Source of the DNA: Magnolia sinica
Lineage: Eukaryota > Streptophyta > Magnoliopsida > Magnoliales > Magnoliaceae
Reading direction: 5' to 3'
Length of the DNA stretch: 64,000 nucleotides
Assembly: GCF_029962835.1 (NCBI RefSeq)
Contig: NC_080582.1
Coordinates: forward strand, 76,504,177-76,568,176
Part shown: positions 9,899 through 21,710 of the stretch, in pieces
Layout: every line of letters begins with the position of its first letter
How positions within the stretch are numbered: the first letter of the stretch is position 1
The notes under the pieces: generated by a model
Databases searched by the model: none
What the model saw: the letters and a program-made list of their open reading frames with translations, nothing else
Told to the model about the DNA's origin: nothing
Position numbers and translations under genes: made by a program

Positions 9899-10825
9899 TA
9901 GGCGGTGGACCCCACTACGCGCCAAAAAAACTGTTTTTATAGCCGTTTGTAAAAGGCAGCAAACGAGGCTTGTGAATTCCACACGCGTGTGGGAGCCCTC
10001 TCCATCTCCCTCCAGCACACGTTCCTATATGAAACAAGTGTGTGAGATCTGAGCTTTTCATCAGGCGGGTTACACTCTTTAGATCTTCTGGATTGAATAT
10101 CAGGCCACTTTACGAATCAGGTGGGCAATGGCGTGCAAAACAAATGGACGGCCACTAACATTGTTTTAACCGTCAGTTGAATTTGTATGCTGTGGCCCAC
10201 CTAAAGAGTCAACGGTCTGATTTTTGTGTCAGAAGATCTAAGATGTACGGATTTTTCACACGTGTTTCATATTGGCACGTGTTAAATGGTAGGGTTCAGC
10301 GCGCGCGAAATTAGCCAGCAAGTCTCGCTGCTAAGAGGGTTACGCTTTGGAGTACGCAATAGGAGCACTGAATCTGTGCTCTACTGTATCTTGTTTCACT
10401 CGTAAGTAAGCAGATGAAAGGTGGGCCCACCGTGGATGGACTGAAAGTCAGAACCATTCCCAGTTATCATAACCATTTACAATGGTCGGACTCGTTCTTG
10501 TTGCATTTGAGCCGTTGATTTTTATTATTATTTAACCATCTATTTTAAAACAGTTAGGATCATCCAGTTGGTTTGATTCTTATCCCACGACGTATACATG
10601 CGTCTCCTTCGATTTGAACGATCCCGATCACTTTACATGTATCCAAAGATCTCATGGAGCACAGTTTCTCTTGCTCCCGAGGTGTATGTTACGAAAATGT
10701 CGTTTTAATATACAGTTAGAAATCTAACCGTTGTATTCTTCCATTAAAAGGACCCAAGATGCAATAATACAAAATCGGTGGCCCTTTTTCTCAACTAGAC
10801 GTTTGACTTTCAAAATTTTTAAAAT
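9899..10825. other. Intergenic DNA, no gene seen
   Basis: No coding sequence. ACGCGTGTGGGAG near 9983 and CACACGTGTTTCATATTGGCAC near 10257 and neighbouring words form a weak inverted pair, so another decayed inverted-repeat element may lie at about 9980-10310. It was not resolved further. Confidence 0.45.
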
Positions 10826-10833
10826 TTTAATAT

Positions 10834-11334
10834 TTGAGAAATGCTTGAGTGCTCCCAATGGGACTCTTAGACAGTCCAATCAACCGATCTGAACTGTCCA
10901 TTAAATCTAGGATACCCTTCATGGGCTACAGTGCAAAAATCACATGGATGGGATGATCCAATCTCACCTTGATTTGCTCTTATTTTCTATACCCATCCTT
11001 TTTCCAAGGCATGGATGGGGTACTGGTTAAACAACTGCCTAACAAAATGTGATTCTTTAGAATTATAAGCATCCATGATGATTGATGGGTCCCAACGTAT
11101 GGATGGGTAAATGGTTGGTTGATCTATTTTTTGTGTAAATGATCTAGGCCGTCCATATTAAAAGCTATTGATCAAATGGTATTTTTCAGATTAGTTGATG
11201 TTTACATGGTAGCCCATGAAATTTTCCATGGACCTAATGAACAGTCTAGATCAATGGATTGGACTGTCCAAGTATCTAAATGCAACCAGGAGCACTAGAA
11301 GTTAGAGTGCTTTGAGAGCATTGGAGCATTTCTC
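10834..11334. mobile_element. Inverted-repeat MITE with 8-9 bp TSD
   Basis: The left tip GAGAAATGCTTGAGTGCTC and the right tip GAGCATTGGAGCATTTCTC are inversely related, and GACAGTCCAATC/GATTGGACTGTCC lie further in. Both sides are flanked by TTTAATAT (10826-10833 and 11335-11342), extending to 9 bp with one mismatch. The element is about 500 bp and non-coding. A related, more decayed copy is at about 28997-29480. Confidence 0.8.
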
Positions 11335-11751
11335 TTTAATATATATATATTTTTTGAAAGATGGGGAATCTTCTTTCGATACAAATATAGGAAGTTGGTT
11401 TTCATTTACAAAGATCATGGGTTCTTTCTCCACTGTCTGCTTCTATTTTCTTCCTCTTTATGCAAATCTAACAAGTGGGTCTTGTTTATTGTTAGCTGTA
11501 TTTGTGTGTTTGTTGGGCCTTTTCGAGTAGAATTCATTTGTTCAATTGATTTTGGCAATCGGTTCGAAGTAAATTCTGTTTTGAGGTTGTGCTTAAAAAA
11601 GATTTCTTGATTTTGATAGGCATTCTTTTCGATCCAATTCTCATTTCAAACGCCAATTCCGAATCTGTCGAGACATTATCAGGTAATGCTTCATCATCTT
11701 TATCTTTGCACTTCTTAGAATTTATCAACTTTGTATTTCTTTTAGTTAGAA

Positions 11752-11910
11752 TCATCATCATCATCATCTAAGCCTTATACTAACAAACTGGGTTGGCTAC
11801 ATGAATCCTTTTCTGCCGTTCCACTCTATCAAGAGCCATAGTTCAGACCATAGGCCGTCATGTCTTTTCTTACTATCTCCACCCATGTTGTTTTGGAATG
11901 CAATATTGTT
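11752..11910 (-). mobile_element. RTE-type LINE 3' end
   Basis: On the minus strand this fragment ends in GTAGCCAACCCAGTTTGT, then AGTATAAGGCTTA, then (GATGAT)n. That matches the 3' tail of plant RTE LINEs as I know them: a short tail followed by a GAT-type microsatellite. The stretch GAACGGCAGAAAAGGATTCA just upstream also fits. About 160 bp remain, 5' truncated as usual for LINEs. Confidence 0.65.
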
Positions 11911-12049
11911 TGAATTCATGTTACCTGATGCAACCCTCCTATATCCGGGCTGGGGACCGTTACGACCTCATTGGCAAATGCAAGAATTACAGATCTTAGG
12001 CAAGGGGAAATGATCATAATCTATGGAGTTAAGAGTATTTTTTTTATTG

Positions 12050-12186
12050 GGTCCTTACTCTTGCCCGGTTGGTAGACTCTCAGGAGTTTCAACTCCCGGT
12101 CAAGGGTTTGAGTACCCATAGGTGGTGAGATTCCACCAGCGTGAGTGTGTGGGGTGTGTGTGCGTGTGTTAAAAAAAAAAAAAAAG
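12050..12186 (+). mobile_element. tRNA-derived SINE with poly-A tail
   Basis: The A-box-like GCCCGGTTGGTAGAC (12062-12076) is followed by TCAACTCCCGGTC, the B-box-like AGGGTTTGAGTACCC (12103-12117), a GTGTGTGGGGTGTGTG stretch and a 15-bp A run ending near 12185. A second copy of this subfamily lies on the minus strand at 47620-47745. It differs in the middle from the subfamily at 920-1069. Confidence 0.75.
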
Positions 12187-12189
12187 AGT

Positions 12190-13118
12190 ATTTTTTATTT
12201 GAGTTTAATTTCTATTTTATTATGTTATCTTTTTTGGGTGGACCAGCTAATTTCTATTTTATTAAATTACCATCTTTAGGAAAACCGTTACATAGTAGAT
12301 TTTTATAAACAAGTGTAATCCCTTCTTACAAAGTAATGAATATCTATTGGCTTCTTCTTAGAAGTTTGGAGGTTCTGAGCTCTCCCTTATATAGAGATCC
12401 AGAGGTACATATCTCCCTCTAATGAGATGTATCATCCGTTTTAATTCAGTTAAATCATCTTGCAACGATTAGCATTGTTACAGGGACCGGCAATGAGAGC
12501 ATAAAACTCCCATGGGTGCAATGTAATAGACTATTGCATAGGTTGCTTACAATCAAGCATTATCTAATATTCTAGTACATAGGTTGATAACAATCAACGA
12601 GTTTTTAGTTAGAATTACGCATGCACTAATTAGTAGCATGTTCTTCAGCTACATTCTCACTTGCAATTTTTTAAAAATCTAATTTCTGGGAAACTCGCTT
12701 TTGGGAATTGGGTTTTCACATTTTCAGCTCAAGATGCTGTGTTTTGGATTTATTTTTTTAAAATTTTGTTTTTTTTTTGTTCTAAATTTTCACTGGATTT
12801 CTCCTCTATATTTGATCCATGCTTTGCTTTTGTGATATCTTTGAGTAATGGGAATCTCAAATTGTGTGATGACTATGAAGAAGGGAAATGGAAGTTTGAT
12901 TAGTGCTCATTCCATTTTTTCACGAAGTCCCAAACAAAATCACTCAAACCATTATTTAGCACTACATCCAAATGCTACCTAAAATTTTGTGACATATTAG
13001 GAATTTTGTTTGTGCGATTTTAATGCATTCATTTTTTGTTATGCTTTTGATACAGATTGATAGGACTTGTTCTTCAACTCGTGATCTTAAGATCTAGAAC
13101 TTCGTTTTGTTTGTAAAC
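12190..13118. other. Gene-upstream DNA, possible 5' UTR and promoter of the DUF593 gene
   Basis: No protein-coding exon is recognised. The DNA is AT-rich with T-runs. GATACAG near 13050, after a T-rich stretch, could be a 3' splice site of a leader intron just before the start codon at 13119, but no donor was identified. Transcript data would be needed to place the promoter. Confidence 0.35.
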
Positions 13119-15486
13119 ATGAGTGAATGTTTTGTGGCAGAAAATAGTATTTGTTCTGCAATGGCTGAAACTGAGGTGGCTGCTCTAAAAGAAGCCCTTC
13201 GAGCCCAACATCACATTTTGCCAAAACTCGATGTTGATCTAGAAGAGGAGAGAGAAGCTTCCGCAACGGCGGCAAGTGAAGCACTATCCATGATCTTGCG
13301 CCTGCAGGAAGAGAAGGCCGCGGAGAAGATGGAAGCGTGCCAATACAAGAGAATGGCAGAGGAAAAGTTGAGACACGTTGAGGAATCTTTGGCAGTTTTT
13401 GAAGAAATCATGCTTAGGAAGGAAATGGAGATCGTTTCTCTCAAATTCCAAGTTCAGGCTTATAGGCACAAATTGTTGAGTATCGGTTTTCCGGATCTCG
13501 ATGTTGGAGAAATGGGATTTTTAGAAAACAGGTTTCTTCACAACAAGGATGTTTACTCAGATAATGTGATCGTTCATGGAACTGTGAGAAGGTACACATC
13601 TCTGCCTGCAATGAGATCTAGAGGCTTGAATCGTGAGAAGTGGGGCTTTGAAAGAAGGCCTTCATTTTCACTGAGGCGAGAAAATGACAATGGCATGGGC
13701 TGTAAGTTTGATGTCCGATGTGTAACTGGATCCTCCTTTAATCATGAAAATTCCAGTCGGGCTTATGAACCGTTGCAAAATGTGTCTGAAGAATCTGTGA
13801 TTGAAGACTGCATTTCTCCTTCAGAAGAAATTGTGAAAGATCCATCATTGCACAACAAACCCATTGATGGAGAAAACCAATTAGAATGTGTTTCAGAAAA
13901 TAAGGAGCCTCAAGCGACGATATCGGCAAATACCCTGTGTTTGGGGATTGGACTGATGTCTTGTTCACATGGGCCATTCTACAATTTAACAGGAGGAAGA
14001 ATTATTAAATTGGACAGTGAAGGTTCTTGCTTGTGTTCACATTCTCAAGCTGAAGATCTGTTGAATTTTTCAGACTTTGATGTGAACATGGATAGTGAAG
14101 TAAATGGAAATTCAATCCAGTCCATAAGCATTCAAGATATCTTTGAAATCCCACAAAACCATGAATGTTGTGAATTTCTTAAACCAAAGAAGGAAGTCAT
14201 GCAAAAGTTGATATTGGAAGCTGAGAATCGGCTTGGGATGCAGGATTTAGCATTGAAGGGAACTCTGGAATACTATTTCGAAGATGAAAAGCAGCAGACG
14301 AAGAAGGCGTTGATATGTGCACCTCATCTCAGCGAATTGTGTATGAAACGAAATGGGATTACAGTAGATTGGGCTCTTGTGGATTCTGGAATTATGCTTT
14401 CTCCATCTCAAGTTGAATTTCAGCAGCTCAATAAACGGTTGCAGCTACTCGAGGACGACAGCCAGATTCTGAAGCAGGAAGCTTCCGATAGACGGAATGA
14501 AGAATTGAAGTTGTTGGGGAAGATATGTGAACAGCTCCAATCGATAGAATTCCAGATAAGAAGTAAAGAAGCTAAAAAGAGGTCTTTAATGGATGACTTT
14601 GCAATGGCCTCTGTCATGAATGTATGTCTACGTTGCATCATGACTTGAATTTTGCTTTGTTTGAATGGTTACCAACAGATGCCATGATTTTATTCCTAGA
14701 TGCCCATCTTATCAATCTTTCTCTTCTGTTCTAAAGAGGAATTATTGGGTTGTGAGAGTGGGACTGGGACCCATGCTCCATGAATTGAGACCATTGATCT
14801 CATAGCCCCATTATCCCCATTATGATGGTGATGCCCCGGAAATCTCCCAGAATGGAAGATCTTAACCCTTTGGTCATCAGCCTACAAAAAGAAGGTTAAG
14901 TAAAAAAAAAAAAAAAACACATCAAGAGTCCACATTCAATGGAAAATATGCCAAATATTGAAGGGTCTGGATATTCCAATGATGTTCTGAGGCATCCCCA
15001 CTTTCACAGGTGGGCCCATCAGAACAGTGATCTCGATTACATGTACATAGTCCACTGTGGTACATCAAGAAAAAAAGAGCCAACTTCCTCTTCTCTGGCT
15101 AACCATTTTCTCTAGAATTTGTTTTACTATAACATTACAAGAGATATAGGAGAACATGATCTGATTGTGTTGTGGATATTTACAGAGTGTTTGAATGCAC
15201 CATTGAATCAAATTACTCTCCAAATTGCAATTATGTTAAATTCAAGTTGTAGTTGGGAAGAATGTAACTGCAATTTGAGGGCCACTTCCTAGTTGTGAAT
15301 ATCAGTGTAATCAAAGAGTCAGTCCTCTCCTCTCTATTGAACTAATTATCGTAATTCAATCCAATAGTGCATCCAAACACAGCCTTAGTGGATTTCTTAA
15401 ATGGGTTGTAATTTCACTAAACAAGTACACATGTCTCATGGTAGAGTTTATTGTGTGAACAGGCAATGCTACGTTATATGCTTTAG
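13119..15486 (+). CDS. GTD-binding (DUF593) coiled-coil protein, putative myosin-binding type
   Basis: Coding is join(13119..14621, 15463..15486), giving 508 aa. Residues about 19-121 are the GTD-binding (DUF593) domain, a long coiled coil with the family core REASATAASEALSMILRLQ and KMEACQYKRMAEEKL, ending SLKFQVQAYRHKLLS. Known members bind the globular tail of plant class XI myosins or, in maize, zein-body proteins; the cargo here is unknown. A second coiled coil lies at about 430-492. The middle is acidic and low in recognisable domains. The intron 14622-15462 runs from AAT|GTATGT to GAACAG|GC in phase 0; the last exon encodes AMLRYML and TAG, fitting the short hydrophobic ends I recall in this family. 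No N-terminal membrane segment is seen. The start could instead be the Met at 13161. No breaks. Confidence 0.85.
15186..15384. mobile_element. MITE in the DUF593 gene intron
   Basis: The left tip GTGTTTGAATGCACCATTG and the right tip CAATAGTGCATCCAAACAC are inversely related over about 20 bp, with AATTGCAATT-type words inside. The element is about 200 bp and non-coding. It lies 79 bp upstream of the last small exon. Target duplications are not clear. Confidence 0.6.
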
Positions 15487-17042
15487 ATGATGGAAATAGT
15501 TACTATATCAGTCAGCAGCCATTGACCTCCACACATCATGAATTTTCAGATATGATTCTATCTCCGCCATGCTTCTCGACTAATCAGAAATTGTGGAAGG
15601 GCTCTTTCGGTTTGTGTTGCATAGCAGGCGAATCGATTGTTGTATTAGATTTTGTATCTCTGAGATGAAATATGTACAACGTGTGAATTCCTTACTGTAG
15701 ATTGGTTTTTGTATCTTTCTGGTGCAAAATATATACCGTGAATGTAAACTACATACTTTAGAAAGTAAACTTGTAATTGTGTATTCCTGTTACCGAAATG
15801 TTGGGAGATTTATATTGGATTCATGATTGAAACATTCTTTTACATCAATTGTCATGCTTTTAAGGTTTGTATATATTTCCGTCTTATGTTTGTTATTTCG
15901 AATAGGGGCGCGTTTGGATGCAGTATAAATAATTGCATTTGTTAGTCTAAGAAAGTGGAAATAACCAAATCGTAATTTCCTTCCTTAGCATTCATATTAA
16001 TTGTCTGGGCCCCAAGTTGCATCTATGCTAGTTTCAACATGGCCATGAAGGAAAATAATGCAATTTTGGAGCTGCTTCCTCGTTACGAATACTAGAAAAA
16101 CATGGCCTAGATTCTTTTCTTTTACTTGATTATGTACGCATTTTTCATGTTCACTTTACATGGGCTCCTGCATTACATTTCATTAGACATTGATGTGATG
16201 TGGCACCCAAAAAAAAAAAAAAAGAAGAAAAGAAAAGAAGAAGAAGAAGAGGAGAGAGAAATGCAACATTATGTTGATTGAGTATACCAAAAACAAAAGT
16301 AAATAGCAGAAGTTGCTTAAATGTTTTTCCAACAGTCCCTCAATCAGAAGACTCTGAGAATCTTAAAAAATTGAATTCATCACAGTAACCAGTTTCTTCA
16401 GTGCAAATTTATGCTCTTTTCATCAATCTGGCGGATGATTTGATACCTCTCTTCAACAAGATTCTATTTAAATAGAATCATCTATACATGGAAAGACTCC
16501 ATCTATAGCTATCAGTAGCGAGCAGCAACGGCCATGCTAGATTTGAAAGAATTGGGGGAGAATTGGCAGTCTGTCCCAATCTCTGCGATACAGATGGTCC
16601 ATGGTCAGTGACCAGAGCTGCTCATCTAGTAGTTCCCATCTTGGATGGAGCACAGGCCACAGTTTTCCCCAAATGAATGATACTAACCATCAGATCTATG
16701 GGCACTTTCCTGATATGTGTGAAGTGTTGATAGTTTTCATTTTAACCATCCTCTTGCGGGCCACTGATTGAGCATTTAAGATCATCAGACAGGTAAAAGT
16801 TCTGGGTTGTGGTCCATCCATATGAGGGACCCATGTTATGAATGATTCTGATCACAGCTAATTTGTGAGCTAACAAATGACCCACTAAACTCAAAACCAA
16901 GCCATCATCACTACTGCAATCTAACAGCGAATAGACTTTGTCTGTCCCTGTTAAACAGGCTCATTGCAACATCGATCACGATCTTGAGAAGCCCAAAGCA
17001 ATTGAACTCAAAATCTGAAATGTGACTCATGTCTCCAACAGA
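15487..17042. other. Region between the two convergent host genes
   Basis: Contains the 3' UTR of the DUF593 gene (to perhaps 15840; AT-rich with poly-A-signal-like tracts) and, from the other side, the 3' UTR of the receptor kinase. A decayed MITE of the GCGTTTGGATGCAG type is at about 15905-16115. An A-rich stretch followed by (GAA/AAG)n is at 16209-16255. No additional coding sequence is recognised. Confidence 0.5.
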
Positions 17043-20000
17043 CTACCCATCATAACCTCCAGTTATAGTAGAAGATGATATCCCAAGTGATGATGTGAAT
17101 GTTGCAGTTGTGTCGCCGGCAAGATACTTTTTCAGCCGTTCCAAGTCATCGGCAGCGTCGATCATGCTAGGCCTGGTCGAGGGGGCCTCCTGGGTGCAAA
17201 GAAGTCCCAGTTCAATCAGCTCAGAGACGGCGACCTCCCACATCCTCCTAACTTCAGAGCTCTGATCTCCCAACTCTCTTATAAGAGAGGAGTCAATAAC
17301 CTTCTCCAACTGACCATGATAATGGCGCTTAACCCATTTCGGCAAGCTTAGACCACCAATGAAAATCTCATCCATTGGTCTCTTTCTCGTCACCATTTCG
17401 AGCACTAAAATGCCGAAGCTGTATACATCTCCCTTTGTTGATGCACTTATTCCCAATCCATACTCTGTTGAAGTATTGTCACATTTCCAACAGATATCTG
17501 AAATAAGACTTAGCTTTCGAGTATTTTGTCTATGCAAAAAACCTTGAACCAAAGATACTGTAACCATACACCATATAACAACTGGTCTGATGCCTAGCAT
17601 TCCTCCACATTGTTTGCAATACATGGATGCATCAAAGACATCCGGCCAAACATTCTGATTGGAAAATCCTAACCATTTAATCGGTGGTGTACAAATGCAC
17701 ACAGAAAGATTATAGCAATTGGATGGTTATGATTGGCCTAGCAATGCAATTTTTGGTTAGTGGCCAACCACTTATGGGGAACAATCAATGAGCAGTCCAC
17801 ATTTCATACACATACGGCATTTGTATGGCAAATGATGTGGAGGAACGATACATCCCGTGCTTCCAGTAGCGTTAGATCAACATCCGTATTTACATATGCG
17901 CATACATACATGAAGCTGCGTTTGGACACTATTGAAGCGAATTGCAATAGTGTTCAATAGAGAGGAAATGACCACATTATAGTTGCCTCCCTTAGAGCTT
18001 GTTTGGGTGCCACCTAAAAATGATTTCATTTCATTTTGGTTAGTCGTTATCACGTAGTAGAGATTGTATTTCTTTTTGATAAGGATTAAAAACAATATTG
18101 ATAACCAACAATCACGATCTCTGATACATAACTACGATTAACTAAAATGAGAAGAACTCATTTTTAAGTGACACCCAAACAAGCCTTTGGTATCTACATT
18201 GGAAAAGTAGCACATGGCAGTTACTTTCCTTGCAAGGCATTTGGATCTAAGTCCCTCAACATGAATAATAAGGCAACTGCAATTTTTTCATACTGGATGA
18301 TTATTGCAATTCAATTAGATAGTGGACCAAACACAGCCAAAGCTGGTCACACTTTCAAAGACAAGCAATTCGAAAGCCTGTTGAAATTGGTACCTGGGGC
18401 AATGTATCCAATAGATCCACAAACCAGGTTTGCTGTTGAATTCGTCGTGTTCTCATCTATCCCATTTCCTTCAATCTTCATGATCAATCTAGAAATTCCA
18501 AAGTCCGATACAAGGGCGGTCATGTCATTGTTAAGGAGGATGTTGCTTGGCTTCAAATCACAATGGATGACTTGGACCGGAGAATGGTGGTGTAAGTAGG
18601 CCATCCCCTCAGCTACATCGTTACAGATATTCACTCGTTCGATCAAACCCAAGTCTGAATATCCTGGATTCTGTGTCTGCGGGTAGAGATGGCTTTCGAG
18701 GCTTCCATTAGCCATGAATGGAAGAACCAATGCCTTGAAGTCTGGAAGACTGCAGGCCGTTACAATCCTCATCAGGTTCCTGTGCCTAATTTGCTTCAAA
18801 ATCTGGCATTCTCGATTGAAAGTCTTTACAGAATTTCCAGCTTGCAGCTGTAGAACTTTGACAGCAATGATTGAACCATCTCTCAGCACACCCTTGAAAA
18901 CACGTCCAAAGCTGCCGGATCCAATCATGCGGCTCTGCTCGAATCCTTCTGTTGCCTCGACGAGTTCTCTATATGTGATTCTTGGGTAACTCAATTTCAA
19001 GGAGAGAGCGATCCTACTTGAACCCCTGTTTCTTATAAATGAAGGCTGTTTGATCTTTCTAAAACTGACCACACAACAGATTGTGATCAGAAAAGCGGAC
19101 GCAGACACAAGGCCAACAAGCAAGTACACGGATTTGCGAGAATGGAAGGAAGTTTCCTTGGAATTGCAACTTTGAAGCCCGGGTAATGACCCACATAGAC
19201 GCGGATTTCCTTGAACTGATTCGATGGTTAAAGAATCAAAGAGATTGCCACTCGGTATCGATCCGTTGAAGTCGTTGAATGAAAGATTGAGTTGGGCGAG
19301 AGTCTTACAATTCTGCAGTGATGCTGGTATCTCTCCAGACAAGAGATTGCATGAGAGATCCAAGGACTGGATGCTGATCAGATTGCCCAAGGATTTGGGA
19401 AGTGGGCCTTGAAGAGAATTGTGAGAGAAGTTGATCAGCTCAGCTTCCTGGCAGCCATCCAAATTGGGTGGGATGTTGCCGCTGAAACTGTTTGATGACA
19501 AATCAATTGCACGAGCAGTGTACATTTTACCGAGCTGCAGTGGCAATCTTCCTTCGAGGAAATTGCTAGACAGATTGAAGTATATTGTAATGCCCCTCAA
19601 GCCAGCGACTTCTGCCGGCACATTTCCTGTTAGCCTGTTGTGAGACAAATCTAAGATCTCTAAGCTTGTACAGCTTCCAAGGCTTGTTGGGATGCTGCCC
19701 GAGAGCAAGTTTTCGTTGAGGATGAGTTTCCTCAGTTGATTGAGGCTTCCTAGAGAGGAAGGGATGGCTCCAGAAAGTCTATTTCTCGACAGGTCTAAAA
19801 GTCCCAAGTGAGTTAGAACACCTGGAGGAGATGGAATTGCTCCATCTAGTGAATTGTTAGATAAGCAGAGTCTTTCTAGATTTGTTAGAAGCCATATCTG
19901 TGATGGTATGCTTCCGTTCAGACGGTTATTTGATAGATTCAACAGAGTTAGATTCGAAAGGTGGGATATACTTGGTGGGATTGGACCATAGATGAGATTA

Positions 20001-20929
20001 TCTTGAAGAAGTATTTCTGAAAGATTGACGTGCAGCTGGCCCATTACCGATGGAAGTTCACCTCCAAGATCGTTACCGTCCAGCTGAAGCTCCCGCAGGT
20101 GGGTCAAATTCGAAATGGCAGTGAAGAATGAGGTGAGATTTGTATTGCCGTCGTCACTCGATAGATTGTTATAAGAAAGATGCAATGTTTCCAACTGGTA
20201 CATATGCCTTACAATCTCCGACGGCAAGCTGTCCGTCAGGAAATTGAACTCCAAATCGAGATCGACCATCTTAGAGGAATTGGAGAGAGATGCTGGAATG
20301 CTACCACTCAGTTGGTTCTGATAAAGAAAGAGAGCTTCCAAATGAGTCAGATGGTTTCCAATCTTCGAAGGAATGAAACCAATGAAGGAATTGTCAGAAT
20401 GGTCGATATACATCAGCTCGGTGCAGTTGTAGAAGAGTGAGGGCGGGAGATGGCCTTGTAGCTGGTTATTGCTGAGGTCGATGTAACGAAGTCCTGTAAG
20501 TTGACTGAAGCTTTCGGGAATTTCACATTGAATCTGGTTCGAATGTAGGCTCAATCCCTCTAATCTAGTTAGAGTTCTGAGCTCATCAGGCAGGCATCCT
20601 TGAAGTGAATTTTCTGAAAGATCGAGCCGTTCAAGGTGAGTGAGGTTAGATAGAAATGGCGAAATAGTTCCTTGGAGATGTCCACCAGAGAGTATGAGCT
20701 CGGTCACTCTTCTGCTGTTAGGACTACACGTAACTCCGTTCCATTTGCAAACATGGCTCGAGCTATTCCAATTTCCAATTGTATTTTGAGGATCGACGAC
20801 TATGGTTTTCTTGAAAGCCAGGAGGGCCGATCTGTCTACGCTTATATCGTCGAATTGGCGGTTTTGGAGGGGAAGAACGAATGGGAAGGTGAGTAGGAGT
20901 TGGGTTATGGCTACAGTGAGAAGACCCAT
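17043..20929 (-). CDS. LRR receptor-like serine/threonine kinase, non-RD (subfamily XII-like)
   Basis: Coding is complement(join(17043..17464, 18394..20929)), 985 aa, the usual length for this class. In order: signal peptide MGLLTVAITQLLLTF (1-20), LRR N-cap with CKWNGVTC (31-70), about 20 extracellular LRRs with many NLSxN/NLT glycosylation sites, TM segment at about 600-622, and kinase from about 668. The kinase keeps GSGSFGRVFKG, catalytic Lys in IIAVKV (about 691), HCDLKPSN (about 789) and DFG (809-811). Cys before the catalytic Asp makes it non-RD, typical of pattern-recognition receptors such as FLS2, EFR and Xa21. The closest relative I recall is Arabidopsis At2g24130. The 929-bp intron splits Glu in GYIAPEYG, a position known in this class. 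The ATG at 20929 is chosen because the signal peptide starts there; the open frame continues upstream. No breaks. The ligand is unknown. Confidence 0.93.
17915..18337. mobile_element. Outer MITE in the kinase-gene intron
   Basis: GCTGCGTTTGG, then CACTATTGAAGCGAATTGCA, pairs with TGCAATTCAATTAGATAGTG, then CCAAACACAGC. The 423-bp stretch contains a second inverted element (17997-18184). It lies wholly inside the 929-bp intron. Tips of the GCTGTGTTTGG type recur in the DUF593 intron MITE. Confidence 0.65.
17997..18184. mobile_element. Inner MITE, nearly perfect inverted repeat
   Basis: GCTTGTTTGGGTGCCACCTA at the left end pairs with TAAGTGACACCCAAACAAGC at the right, and complementarity continues through ATTTCATTTT/AAAATGAG and the TATCACG/ACTACGA blocks toward the centre, so almost all 188 bp folds back. 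It is nested in the outer MITE. Flanking duplications were not found. Confidence 0.75.
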
Positions 20930-21005
20930 TTGGTAAGTCTGCTTGCTACTGTGAGTAATGGGAATGTTTCTCAGTATGATGCAAGAAAGACAATAGCAAA
21001 AGGGA

Positions 21006-21021
21006 GAGAGAGAGAGAGAGG
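21006..21021. repeat. (AG)n run in kinase-gene 5' leader
   Basis: A GA run about 80 bp upstream of the kinase start reads as (CT)n on the coding strand, as is common in plant 5' UTRs and core promoters. Confidence 0.8.
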
Positions 21022-21040
21022 TAGTGGAGAAGGTGACCAA

Positions 21041-21710
21041 TCAAACACCTTGTTTGAAGATGATTGGAAACCAGAAAACTAGTATGAGCTGGAGACCTAG
21101 AGCCATTGGGCTAGTGGGATGTAAATGTGCTGGATTTGTTTTCAGATGTGGTGGCCCATGATACATTTCTCAAGTGCAAGTATAGTTTGATGAGGCCTCC
21201 AGTTCTATCAATGTGGGGTCCATGGTTTAATATCTTGACCCTTGATCCGATTGGGCAGGCCATGGATGGGGGATGCTGCAAAAATTTCTTCGAGTGGAAG
21301 ATCCTAACCATTCGATCGGTGGCGTACAAATAGACAGTTTAGAAAAAAGCAGACCATTAGTCCATTTTCACTAGAGAAATGGTCAATGATCAAAGGGTTA
21401 TTAGGATTTTCCTATCTGGGATTTTTTAGTTCTCCCCATCCACTGTGGGGTTAATCAGATAAATGGCTTAGATCACCCAGAACTGTAGGCCCCACATTTC
21501 CTCAGGGCTCAATAATGGCAACCCATGGCCTCCAGTATAAAACCCACCACTCTATTATCTTTTGAATTTAGGAAAAGTGAAAAGACATTTGGTTACTATG
21601 AAGAAAAAGGAAAATCCTTCTCATTTGAGAACTAAGCTGTCTATGAAAAACAGCTGACGTGGTTTCCTCTTTGGTGGGCCATGTATAGACAAGCCATCAT
21701 TAGATGCACG
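21041..21710 (-). other. Upstream region of the receptor kinase gene
   Basis: No coding sequence is recognised. GGAAGATCCTAACCATTCGA (21297 on) is close to a block near 17664 in the kinase intron, so this is partly dispersed repeat. The kinase promoter should lie here; no TATA box could be assigned confidently. Confidence 0.4.

Noticed and set aside
11312-11771. Overlapping short plus-strand frames upstream of the DUF593 gene as extra exons
   Set aside because: Hydrophobic, T-rich translations without domains, next to a MITE end and a LINE tail; they could at most be untranslated leader.
12050-12186. tRNA gene
   Set aside because: A and B boxes are present, but no cloverleaf or anticodon arm could be drawn and a poly-A tail follows; a SINE fits better.
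17997-18184. microRNA precursor
   Set aside because: The hairpin is nearly perfect along its whole length with MITE-type tips; without small-RNA data a MITE is the better call.
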